From: Phycisphaerae bacterium | GTDB taxonomy: Bacteria > Planctomycetota > Phycisphaerae > UBA1845 | Direction of reading: 5' to 3' | Length of the DNA: 5,356 nucleotides | NCBI GenBank assembly: GCA_029260155.1 | Contig: JAJDDU010000040.1 | Location: forward strand, 1 to 5,356 | Part shown: in pieces, positions 1-5,356 of the stretch | Layout: each line of letters starts with the position of its first letter | Position numbering within the stretch: position 1 is the stretch's first letter | The notes under the pieces: generated by a model | What the model saw: only the letters and a program-made list of their open reading frames with translations | The model's database searches: none | Told to the model about the DNA's origin: nothing | Made by a program: the position numbers and the translations under genes

Positions 1-131
1 CCTGAGACCTCCGGGTCATCGGCGTCCTGATCCGCGGCGCGCAGGTCATGAAACAGCGCGAGCGCGCGGGCGGCCTTGTCGGGCGTGCCAACGTCGATCA
101 GGCATGAGAAATGGGTGAAGTAATCCGCCAT
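1..131 (-). CDS. Conserved-looking hypothetical protein, N-terminal 43 residues only
   Basis: This frame starts at the ATG at 131-129 and runs off the left edge, so only the first 43 residues are visible. They begin MADYFTHFSCLIDVG and continue with an Ala/Leu-rich helical stretch and an acidic segment (AADQDADDPE). Third codon positions are almost all G or C, as expected for a real gene in this genome. A perfect AGGAGG lies just upstream. There is no signal peptide or membrane segment in the visible part. It follows the 65-residue gene by 76 bases on the same strand and is probably the third gene of a small operon. From memory, openings like MADYFTHFSC occur in small uncharacterised proteins of alphaproteobacterial plasmids and islands, but I cannot verify this. 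No function is proposed. Confidence 0.72.
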   Translation of the reverse strand, partial: MADYFTHFSCLIDVGTPDKAARALALFHDLRAADQDADDPEVS

Positions 132-136
132 GGGAA

Positions 137-142
137 CCTCCT
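137..142 (-). promoter_or_regulatory. Strong ribosome binding site for the gene at 1-131
   Basis: On the minus strand the bases read AGGAGG, five bases before the next position used in spacing (TTCCC) and then ATG at 131-129. This is a full anti-16S complement at near-ideal spacing. It fixes the start codon of the partial gene, and it is clearly stronger than the sites of the two genes before it. Confidence 0.75.
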
Positions 143-207
143 GAGATTGAGAAACCCGGGCCTTGGGGCCGGGCCCTGGATTGGGATGAAGGGTTGGTTG
201 GAAGCGA

Positions 208-405
208 TCAGCCGGTCGGATTGTCGCCCGATGCCTGCCGCGCGGCATGCGCGCAGAGCATCTGCCGGTAGAAGCGCTTGCGCGCCGTCCGGAAGCTGCG
301 CACGGCGCGCGTGTCGGGGTGCAGCGCTCGGACCGCCGCGCGCAGAACTGTCTGGGGCGATGCCGTCGGCGGCAGACCGAGGCGCAAGTATGCGGGATCA
401 GTCAT
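208..405 (-). CDS. 65-residue hypothetical protein with a possible degenerate J-domain motif
   Basis: This small basic protein starts at the ATG at 405-403, one base after the stop of the preceding gene, with GAGG (415-418) nine bases upstream. Residues 5-31 read like a compressed J-domain: an aromatic plus LGLPPTAS (residues 9-16), a predicted helix, then the HPD tripeptide (29-31). A basic helix follows (about 33-57, with RKRFYRQ). In true DnaJ-type domains the HPD contacts Hsp70 and stimulates its ATPase. Here the LG-to-HPD distance is about three residues shorter than in E. coli DnaJ, so the match may be chance or a diverged remnant. There is no signal peptide, membrane segment or Cys cluster. 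Close spacing to its neighbour implies co-transcription and translational coupling. A small DNA-binding or accessory protein is equally possible. Confidence 0.62.
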   Translation of the reverse strand: MTDPAYLRLGLPPTASPQTVLRAAVRALHPDTRAVRSFRTARKRFYRQMLCAHAARQASGDNPTG

Positions 406-406
406 G

Positions 407-628
407 TCAGCTGACCTCGACCACGGGCGAGGCGAGATGCGGATCGACCTGCGCCTCGATCCGCTCGGACCGGCCCATCCAGGGTTCGGGCCTGATGGCC
501 TTCACCCAATCGGCAAAGCCCGGGATGAAGCCGAGATCCTCTTTCACATGTTGTTCGCCAACCCATCGGGTCGGGATGATGCGCCCGGTCGAGAGCGTGA
601 GGGTCTGGCCGAAGATCGTCTCGGCCAT
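407..628 (-). CDS. 73-residue hypothetical protein of an accessory region
   Basis: This frame starts at the ATG at 628-626 with GAGGG (636-640) seven bases upstream; an in-frame stop lies just above that, so the protein cannot be much longer. It begins MAETIFGQTLTLS. Composition is balanced (Ile, Val, Trp, Phe), with a conserved-looking middle (GFIPGFADWVKAI, residues 33-45) and a WMGRSERIEAQV stretch. Third-position GC is high, unlike the Arg/His-rich overlapping frame on the same strand. It is probably cytoplasmic, with no signal peptide or membrane helix. It is the first gene of the small cluster leading to the 65-residue protein and the gene at the left edge. It is separated from the recombinase operon by 175 bases and may have its own promoter there. 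I do not recognise the family. Confidence 0.68.
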   Translation of the reverse strand: MAETIFGQTLTLSTGRIIPTRWVGEQHVKEDLGFIPGFADWVKAIRPEPWMGRSERIEAQVDPHLASPVVEVS

Positions 629-653
629 GAATATGCCCTCGGCATGTTATCTG

Positions 654-668
654 GACAGTCAATCTGTC
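654..668. repeat. Short inverted repeat upstream of the 73-residue gene
   Basis: The sequence is GACAG, a 5-base spacer (TCAAT), then CTGTC: a perfect 5-base dyad centred 33 bases before the start codon at 628. Its place near the expected promoter makes it a candidate operator or recombinase-binding site. Arms of five bases arise easily by chance, so this is tentative. Confidence 0.35.
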
Positions 669-674
669 TCTTCG

Positions 675-705
675 GGAAAAAGCCCTGCCATTTTTGGGGT
701 TTTCC
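675..705. repeat. Imperfect hairpin with A/T-run flanks
   Basis: GGAAAA (675-680) can pair with TTTTCC (700-705) and CCC (683-685) with GGG (696-698). A small bulge separates the two stems, and the loop is ten bases. A competing pairing of A5 (677-681) with T5 (691-695) is possible. It could be a leader structure ahead of the 73-residue gene or a weak terminator after the recombinase operon. It lacks the uninterrupted GC stem of a classical terminator. Confidence 0.35.
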
Positions 706-803
706 TGAGTGGCATCGGTGAGACAGTTCATGGGGGCTCCCTCTCTATCTTATCCCTGTTTCACCCCCACCCAGCTCACCTCTTCCTCTCCCTGATCATG
801 ACT

Positions 804-1241
804 TCAGATGCCGCCCTGGAACGGCGGCCTGAACGGCAGGACTTTCGGGTCAGCCCGCGCGATCCGCTCTTCAAGAACCGCGATCAGGCGGCGTTGTTCT
901 TCACCCTTCAGCGCGAGTACCTGGATTTGTTGCGCCAGGGTTTTGACGGTCACGCGCAGCTCGGCCAGCTCGCCGCCGCGTGCGGCCCTCAGCTCGGCTT
1001 CGAGTTCGCGGATACGGGCCTTCAATCCCGCGACTGATCCCGACCGGAACCGCGCCTCCGCAGCACGAAATTCCGCAAGAACGGCAGTGGCCCGGTTGGC
1101 TGTGGCGCGGCTGACGCCGGCCTCGCGCGCGAGATTGGCGACGCTGAGGCGCCCGTCGGTATGCTCTGAGGCTCCTTCGAGCAGCCGCTTCATGGCGGCG
1201 CGCAAGGCGTCTTCGGTCTTCTGACTGACGGGCCGTGTCAT
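804..1241 (-). CDS. TnpC-like helix-turn-helix and coiled-coil accessory protein of a recombinase operon
   Basis: This 145-residue protein probably binds DNA and assists the recombinases encoded before it. An N-terminal helical part (residues 1-30) is followed by a helix-turn-helix-like segment at about 32-52 (LSVANLAREAGVSRATANRA). A long charged coiled coil follows at about 64-128, with repeated Leu/Ala heptads (LKARIRELEAELRAA, then LAVLEERI-type spacing), and a short Pro-rich tail ends in FRPPFQGGI. No catalytic motif is visible. In size, order and architecture it fits the small TnpC of the Tn554 family (125 residues), which affects transposition efficiency and orientation, and the uncharacterised DUF6262-type proteins found beside integrases; the family link is from memory. 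The start codon overlaps the preceding stop (ATGA, 1238-1241), and GGAGG (1252-1256) lies ten bases upstream. It is the last gene of the operon. Confidence 0.85.
   Translation of the reverse strand: MTRPVSQKTEDALRAAMKRLLEGASEHTDGRLSVANLAREAGVSRATANRATAVLAEFRAAEARFRSGSVAGLKARIRELEAELRAARGGELAELRVTVKTLAQQIQVLALKGEEQRRLIAVLEERIARADPKVLPFRPPFQGGI
1238..1241 (-). promoter_or_regulatory. ATGA stop/start overlap joining recombinase 3 and the TnpC-like gene
   Basis: The third identical overlap of the operon. GGAGG at 1252-1256 lies ten bases before the ATG. It couples expression of the small accessory protein to the 715-residue recombinase. Confidence 0.8.
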
Positions 1242-3385
1242 ACCTTTGGGTCCTCCAAGTGCGCGATCAGTCCGCGCTTTCGATCATTGTCCTGCGCGAT
1301 TGCGACCTTCTGAAATGCCGACAGGGTGTTGCCCTGCAGGAGGCGCTCGCCCTCCTCGATCGAGGCCCGCCAGGGCGCGACATGGCGCGTGGTCAGGCAG
1401 GAATTGGGGCAGCGGTCAGGGCTGCAACGCGAAATCACCGGGGCCTCCGGCTTGTCGTCCGGTCGCAGGCAAAGGGCGCTGGCGGGATCGAAGAAGCAAT
1501 CGTTCAGAAATCCGACATGCAGCGTCTTTCCAAGATGCGACAGCATCGTTCGCAAACGTTTCTGATCGACGATACGACCGGGCAGATCACCGAAGGTGTC
1601 CCGGACGTGGTCGAACTCCTGCTTGAGACGGGACGATGCCGGTCCGCCGGGCTCATCGCCCAGCAGGTAAGCTTCATAATACGCGACGATATCGTCCAAT
1701 TGGCCAAGCGCCCGTTCCTGCTCGACCGCTCGGCGAAAATCTCCGTGCGGCGCGCCGGCATAGCCCTCAAACATCGCCACTGACGCATGCTTGTACTGGA
1801 TCTTCCCGGCGATCACCCCGAAGGGGCGGTTCGCGATGTACCATGCGATGGTACGCCGGAATTGCCGGGTGCTGAAATGCCAAGGGCGCCCGTCGACATG
1901 TGGAATGGCCGGCGGGTTCGCGACCCGAGCATCCAGACCGTCGCGAAAAATATTGATGATCGGCGCCGCTTGCGCGGCGAGGTAATCCGCAGTCCAGTCC
2001 CAAGGCTTCAACGAGACCCAGAGGGATTGAAGATCACGGTGGTTGCGCGCACGACACGACAAGGCGTCCATGGCCTCGACTGCACGGGCGACAGGCGCGA
2101 TGGTGATCCAGTCGGCGGAAACGCCCGCCGCTTCGCGATGCTTGTAGACGGTGCTGCGTACGCGATAACGCTCGATCAGGTTGTCGGCACTGCGTTCGAC
2201 CGAAACGCAGCCCGGCTCCATGTCCTGCAACTCGCTGTCGCGCATTCCCGTCAGATAGGCACAGACGATGTAGCAGGCCGCCTGCAGCATTTGTTCTTCA
2301 TGCGGCAAGCTGTCCGTGTCGAAACGCTCCCGCCAGGGCAGGCCGGTATCGGGATCGAGGCTGACCGGGGTATCCATGCCGCCGACCTCGGTTCCCATCT
2401 CGTCCGCCATCTGGTCCAGCATCCTCACGGTCGCGGTGGAATTGCTGAGATTCCGCGTTTGGGGACAGCCGATCTGAAGGCACATCAGCCTGAAATTGTA
2501 GGCGTTGCCTTTTCTGGCATCGGGGACGCCGCGGGTGGTATTTGGACGACGCTCCCAAAGCGGCACACCGCGCCCTTCCGCCCGGCGGGTCTCGAGCCAG
2601 GCGCGGAGGCGGTAGCGATACCGTTCGTGGCGTTCCTGACGCGCATCCTCAGCGATGATCCGGGCAGAGCGCGCTTCAAGACGATCCAGTTCTTCGCGCG
2701 CGGCGAGGATATCCGGGGCGTAGACATCAACATATCGCATCGACCAGTGAAGCAACGCGCCGATGACCGGCTCGGGGATCCGCGGCGTGGTGTTCTCCAC
2801 ACTCGTCGGACTCCGGCCGCTGACATTGCTCGCCGTGCGCCCGCCCCAGGGCAGGAAGGAAATGCCGCCGCCAGTCACCCATGGCCCGAAATGATGGAGG
2901 TCGATGGGAACATCGATATAGAGGCGCACCTGTTGCGATGAGCGCGCCGGGTCTGCCCTCAGATGCGCCAGATACGCGTCCAGCACCCGCTGATCGACGC
3001 GCTCCAGATCGACGCAACCTGTGCGATCAAGCAGGAACTCTCCGAAATGGCGCACGAAAAGCAATGTGCCTTTGGCGGTCGAGGGGCCGCAAGGCCCCCG
3101 GTAGCTGCGAAGCGGCGCCCGAAGACGGGCCAGCATGTACTCCTTTGCGAGCCGTCGAAGCGCAGGATCCTCGATGACGCTGAAGTCCACGCGAAACGCG
3201 GCCGGACGCGCGTTGGCGCGAAACATCGCAGGGCTGAGATCCCAGACATCGTCCCCGAAACGGGACAGCGTCGACCGCTCCGATCCCGGTCTGAGCGGTC
3301 TACCTGCGAGGACGTCGGTGTCGTCGGCATGGATTGCCGATGGCAGCGATGGCTTTGCCGTCGTTATGGCCGGTTTTGCTCTCAT
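1238..3385 (-). CDS. Large tyrosine recombinase/integrase (715 residues), third in the operon
   Basis: A predicted site-specific tyrosine recombinase that cuts and rejoins DNA through a covalent phosphotyrosine. A core-binding region lies at about 102-170 (RHFGEFL, LDAYLAHL). A charged helical insert follows at about 225-275. The catalytic domain is at about 360-560: box I Arg382 in TGMRDSEL, a probable beta-hairpin Lys415 (VYKHREAAG), box II Arg510 in RQFRRT with Arg in the usual His place, then His533 (QYKHAS) and the nucleophile Tyr542 (EGYAG). The C-terminal tail carries Cys630, 639, 654, 659 and 663, suggesting a metal-binding module. At 715 residues it is about twice a XerC/D-type enzyme. 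The frame is open up to an ATG at 3529, giving 763 residues. I chose the ATG at 3385-3383 because it makes an ATGA overlap with the preceding stop, as at both other junctions, and has GGAGG (3396-3400) ten bases upstream. Confidence 0.9.
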   Translation of the reverse strand: MRAKPAITTAKPSLPSAIHADDTDVLAGRPLRPGSERSTLSRFGDDVWDLSPAMFRANARPAAFRVDFSVIEDPALRRLAKEYMLARLRAPLRSYRGPCGPSTAKGTLLFVRHFGEFLLDRTGCVDLERVDQRVLDAYLAHLRADPARSSQQVRLYIDVPIDLHHFGPWVTGGGISFLPWGGRTASNVSGRSPTSVENTTPRIPEPVIGALLHWSMRYVDVYAPDILAAREELDRLEARSARIIAEDARQERHERYRYRLRAWLETRRAEGRGVPLWERRPNTTRGVPDARKGNAYNFRLMCLQIGCPQTRNLSNSTATVRMLDQMADEMGTEVGGMDTPVSLDPDTGLPWRERFDTDSLPHEEQMLQAACYIVCAYLTGMRDSELQDMEPGCVSVERSADNLIERYRVRSTVYKHREAAGVSADWITIAPVARAVEAMDALSCRARNHRDLQSLWVSLKPWDWTADYLAAQAAPIINIFRDGLDARVANPPAIPHVDGRPWHFSTRQFRRTIAWYIANRPFGVIAGKIQYKHASVAMFEGYAGAPHGDFRRAVEQERALGQLDDIVAYYEAYLLGDEPGGPASSRLKQEFDHVRDTFGDLPGRIVDQKRLRTMLSHLGKTLHVGFLNDCFFDPASALCLRPDDKPEAPVISRCSPDRCPNSCLTTRHVAPWRASIEEGERLLQGNTLSAFQKVAIAQDNDRKRGLIAHLEDPKV
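3382..3385 (-). promoter_or_regulatory. ATGA stop/start overlap joining recombinases 2 and 3
   Basis: The stop of the 608-residue gene and the preferred start of the 715-residue gene share ATGA. GGAGG at 3396-3400 lies ten bases upstream, the same geometry as at the next junction. This decides the start codon of the third recombinase. Confidence 0.75.
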
Positions 3386-5208
3386 GCCAGACCCGCCTCC
3401 GGAGGAAGGTAGATCTGTGCCGGCTGGTGGGCGACGAGTGCCCGCGCGGCGTCGAGATCGGTCTCGGAAAACTGCGGCAATATCTGCGCGGCAATCCTGT
3501 GGTGGGCCCGCCCAAACTTCGCCTGCCAATCAGCTTCCGACAGAGCCTTGCGCTGGCTCACGACAAAATCCAGAAACGCCAGCAGCGCAGGAAGCTTGCG
3601 GATGGTGATGACGCCATTGCGGCATTCGAGACAGCCCCAGAACGGCACCGGGCAGGCCTCGCCCGAGTTGGCGAACGGGCTGCTGTAGAAGCCGGAACAG
3701 CTTGCCAGCCACACATCCTGTTCGCCTGCCAGCAATGCCGGAACATCGGTCGCCATGCCCCCCGGAAAGCCGAGCTGTGCCGAAGACGGAGCTGCCGAGA
3801 CATTGGCCTCGGCCTCCGGGGTCAACACGGTGGGCCGCAACGCATCTTCGACAGCGTCCATCAGCGCCTCGGCGACGGTGGCTTCATGGATCGGCCGCAA
3901 TGCCGGAATGTCCCCATAGTGGTTCGCGGCGACTTCGACGGTATGCCCGACCGCAAACCGGCGCAGCTGACCGCCGGTCTTGCGATACCACGCAGCCTTG
4001 TGGGTCTTGCGCAAACGCGAGAGGCAGAGCTTCAATGGCTTCCCATCATCATCCTGCAACCCGTGGCGTTTGACCCAGACCTGTCTGGCCGACTGCATCG
4101 GCCGTACGACATCGGTCAGGCGGCCACGGCAGTAATACGTGAAAAGCTGTTCGCTCCCGAGATGACCGCGTGCCGTCGCGGTCCACTGAATTGCGAGGCG
4201 CAGCAGGCCGCCCGGGGTGCCTGACCCTCCGTCCCGAACCCGCAGCCGCTTCCACTCGGCATGACGGGCGCGGCGCTTGCAATACTCGATCTCGACATAG
4301 CCGCTGGAAGGGTTTTTGAGACAATCGGCGCGCAAGGTTTTGATTGCCTCGATCTCGAGACCGGTCTCCAGCGACAGCAGGACGAACAGAGCAATCAGAT
4401 CGCCGAGGAGCAGATGCCGCGTGCCATGCATCCTGTCGCTCAGCCCCTCATTCGAAATCCCCGCATAGTTCCGGGCCCCGTAGAGTTGACGAAAAAGGTC
4501 GTTCTTGACGGTAATGAAACCGACACGGTCGATCTCCGCGAAGGCGTCCATCTCCAACCGGTCGATGCGTGTCTCGCACTCCCGTTCAAGCGCCGGACGG
4601 AATCGCTGCACGATCGCTGCAACATCGGCACGCGCGGCCGCCTTCAAGGCCACCCGGACACTGTCGCTGTAGGCATCGCGCGGGCGCGGTGGAACGCCCG
4701 GGCGCGTGCTGACATAGAACAATCGGCGGGAAGCCTCTTCGGAAAGGCAGCCTGGTTCTCCCGCATCCGCCAACCGCAGCAGCATCACCACATCTCCCAT
4801 CTGGTGACGGCGATGATTGGGATGCTGTCCGCGCTCATCCATCCAGGCGTCGAAGCCTTCGATGGTAGCAACATCCATCTCGGCAAGCGCCTGTACGGAT
4901 GAGCCTGTCGCATCGAGATAGCGCCAGAACCGATGGATGGCTTCGGCCAATGACATGGCGGTGCGCACGGTGCCGGCGGGGCCACCGACCTGGCACGCCT
5001 GCCAGAGTGCCTGCGTGAAGGAGCGCGCAAGCGAATTGCGACCCGGCAAACGCGTCAGGTCCATCGTCGCAGTCCGCCCGGCCAGGGAAACCTCGAAACA
5101 ACGCGCGGCGATGGCAATAGCGGCGGCGGGGCCGGGGTCGGGAAGATGATCAGGAAAGCTCGCGCGTCGCCCTGGGCGGGGCTGTGAGACGCCGGATCTG
5201 CCGGTCAT
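3382..5208 (-). CDS. Large tyrosine recombinase-like protein (608 residues) with altered active site, second in the operon
   Basis: A phage-integrase-fold protein. A core-binding region lies at about 80-150 (AIHRFWRYLDATG, then a helical stretch). The catalytic domain is at about 262-445: box I reads TGLEIEAI (282-289), with Glu285 where Arg is normal. A likely beta-hairpin Lys/Arg cluster is CKRRAR (310-315). Box II is SRLRKT, with Arg400 kept but Ser for His. His422 (VGHT) and Tyr431 (ANHYGD) keep the standard nine-residue spacing. The C-terminus holds Cys504, Cys519, Cys526 and Cys529, the last two as CLEC, a likely zinc-binding module next to RKLPALLAFLDF. Length is close to TnpB of Tn554 (630 residues). 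Its start codon forms ATGA with the preceding stop, so M1 is preferred over M49, and its own stop overlaps the next start. It probably works in a complex with the other recombinases, as a catalytic or a mainly structural subunit. Confidence 0.9.
   Translation of the reverse strand: MTGRSGVSQPRPGRRASFPDHLPDPGPAAAIAIAARCFEVSLAGRTATMDLTRLPGRNSLARSFTQALWQACQVGGPAGTVRTAMSLAEAIHRFWRYLDATGSSVQALAEMDVATIEGFDAWMDERGQHPNHRRHQMGDVVMLLRLADAGEPGCLSEEASRRLFYVSTRPGVPPRPRDAYSDSVRVALKAAARADVAAIVQRFRPALERECETRIDRLEMDAFAEIDRVGFITVKNDLFRQLYGARNYAGISNEGLSDRMHGTRHLLLGDLIALFVLLSLETGLEIEAIKTLRADCLKNPSSGYVEIEYCKRRARHAEWKRLRVRDGGSGTPGGLLRLAIQWTATARGHLGSEQLFTYYCRGRLTDVVRPMQSARQVWVKRHGLQDDDGKPLKLCLSRLRKTHKAAWYRKTGGQLRRFAVGHTVEVAANHYGDIPALRPIHEATVAEALMDAVEDALRPTVLTPEAEANVSAAPSSAQLGFPGGMATDVPALLAGEQDVWLASCSGFYSSPFANSGEACPVPFWGCLECRNGVITIRKLPALLAFLDFVVSQRKALSEADWQAKFGRAHHRIAAQILPQFSETDLDAARALVAHQPAQIYLPPEAGLA
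5205..5208 (-). promoter_or_regulatory. ATGA stop/start overlap joining recombinases 1 and 2
   Basis: On the minus strand ATGA holds the start of the 608-residue gene and the TGA stop of the partial recombinase. Only a weak GGCGGA precedes it, so translation of the second gene probably depends on ribosomes finishing the first. Confidence 0.75.
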
Positions 5209-5356
5209 TGATCGTCCGCCATGAGTTCATCGGTCCAGCGATCCGCCGCCGCATCAACGAGTTCCTGCGCCTCGGCAAGGCTGTCGAGATAGATGTAGGT
5301 GCTGGTGATGTTCGCGTGGCCGAGCAGGTGCTGGAGATGGCGGAGCGGATCGCCAA
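5205..5356 (-). CDS. Tyrosine recombinase (XerC/D- or TnpA-like), C-terminal 49 residues
   Basis: Only the 3' end lies in the window. The visible residues include LQHLLGHANITSTYIYL, the classic end of a tyrosine recombinase: the box III His of LLGH followed nine residues later by the nucleophilic Tyr (second Tyr of TYIY). An acidic helical tail follows and ends DELMADDQ. Box I and the box II HxxR motif would lie upstream, beyond position 5356. Of the three recombinases here it has the most canonical motif, so it is likely a fully active enzyme of about 300-400 residues, comparable to TnpA of Tn554 or XerD. It is the first visible gene of the operon. Its stop codon overlaps the next start (ATGA, 5205-5208), implying translational coupling. 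Another frame over the same bases lacks any such motif and is a shadow. Confidence 0.88.
   Translation of the reverse strand, partial: GDPLRHLQHLLGHANITSTYIYLDSLAEAQELVDAAADRWTDELMADDQ

Larger units (their letters stand above)
629..803. other. Intergenic region between the recombinase operon and the small-gene cluster
   Basis: These 175 bases have no convincing gene. The right part (about 735-798) is strongly pyrimidine-rich on the plus strand, so a minus-strand transcript would be purine-rich (GGGAGAGGAAGAGG). The left part holds two short inverted repeats. A 7-base pair of inverted copies, CTGTCTC at 664-670 and GAGACAG at 720-726, brackets the middle. A TAAGAT on the minus strand in the purine tract could be a -10 element, but I see no good -35 partner. 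An ATG at 731 opens a frame that runs over the 73-residue gene; I regard that frame as a shadow. Confidence 0.6.

Noticed and set aside
158..176. GGGCC/GGCCC inverted repeat between the 65-residue gene and the left-edge gene
   Set aside because: A five-base GC stem is easily found in such GC-rich DNA, and only TTT follows, so a terminator call is not justified.
402..731. A 109-residue minus-strand frame starting at an ATG at 731, overlapping the 73-residue gene and ending in an ATGA overlap with the 65-residue gene
   Set aside because: Its first 30 residues could be a short leader and its stop geometry is tempting. Most of it, however, is an Arg/His/Gly-rich alternative frame of the 73-residue gene, which has better composition and codon use.
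810..828. GCCGCC/GGCGGC inverted repeat with a 7-base loop near the end of the TnpC-like gene
   Set aside because: It lies inside coding sequence and has no T-run after it on the minus strand, so it is not supportable as a terminator.
111..1037. A 308-residue open frame on the plus strand
   Set aside because: It crosses three minus-strand genes and the intergenic tract. Its composition is Arg/Ser/Ala-rich without domain character, as expected of a shadow.
1787..2941. A 384-residue open frame on the plus strand inside the third recombinase gene
   Set aside because: It is antisense to a gene with clear catalytic motifs. It has no recognisable domain and looks like a typical high-GC shadow frame.
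3386..3529. Upstream extension of the third recombinase to the ATG at 3529 (763 residues)
   Set aside because: It would overlap the preceding gene by 148 bases. The added residues are Arg/Pro/Gly-rich without domain character, and the ATGA start at 3385 matches the other junctions.
5150..5356. A 68-residue minus-strand frame at the right edge
   Set aside because: It overlaps, in another frame, the segment encoding the recombinase His...Tyr motif. It is Ser/Thr/Arg-rich with no motif.
804..5356. Classification as a canonical recombinase-in-trio (RIT) element
   Set aside because: The second and third proteins are about twice the size of typical RIT recombinases, both have Cys-rich tails, and a TnpC-like gene is present. 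The plan is closer to Tn554 with an extra member.

Overview
The window is GC-rich and densely coding. Almost every supported gene lies on the minus strand, so transcription runs from high to low coordinates. The codon pattern (G/C in most third positions) and the style of the small proteins suggest an alphaproteobacterium, perhaps of the Rhodobacterales or Rhizobiales. This is inferred from composition and remembered protein families, because there is no rRNA or other taxonomic marker. The content is that of an accessory or mobile region: a recombinase module followed by small genes of unknown function.

The right-hand 85% (about 804-5356) is one tightly packed operon of four genes. In order of transcription they are: the C-terminal end of a XerC/XerD-like or TnpA-like tyrosine recombinase (5205-5356, cut by the window edge); a 608-residue tyrosine recombinase-like protein (3382-5208); a 715-residue tyrosine recombinase-like protein (1238-3385); and a 145-residue helix-turn-helix plus coiled-coil protein (804-1241). 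All three junctions are the same 4-base ATGA stop/start overlap. All three recombinase frames keep the His and the Tyr nine residues later that mark the active-site C-terminus. The two large proteins also carry Cys-rich C-terminal tails. The 608-residue protein lacks the usual box I arginine, having TGLE where TGLR is typical. This resembles the Tn554 plan (TnpA, TnpB, small accessory TnpC) with an extra large recombinase. It also recalls the recombinase-in-trio idea, but with much larger second and third members. The likely role is integration or transposition of the element by a multi-recombinase complex. The first gene's promoter and the nearby element end should lie beyond position 5356.

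Positions 629-803 hold no convincing gene. They contain a strongly strand-asymmetric tract (pyrimidine-rich on +, purine-rich on -) and two short inverted repeats. They separate the recombinase operon from a cluster of small minus-strand genes: a 73-residue protein (407-628), a 65-residue protein with a possible degenerate J-domain HPD motif (208-405), and the first 43 residues of a third protein (1-131) with a strong AGGAGG site. These three are probably one transcript, either cargo or neighbouring island backbone. I cannot assign them functions. No tRNA, rRNA, CRISPR array, insertion sequence or resistance gene was seen.
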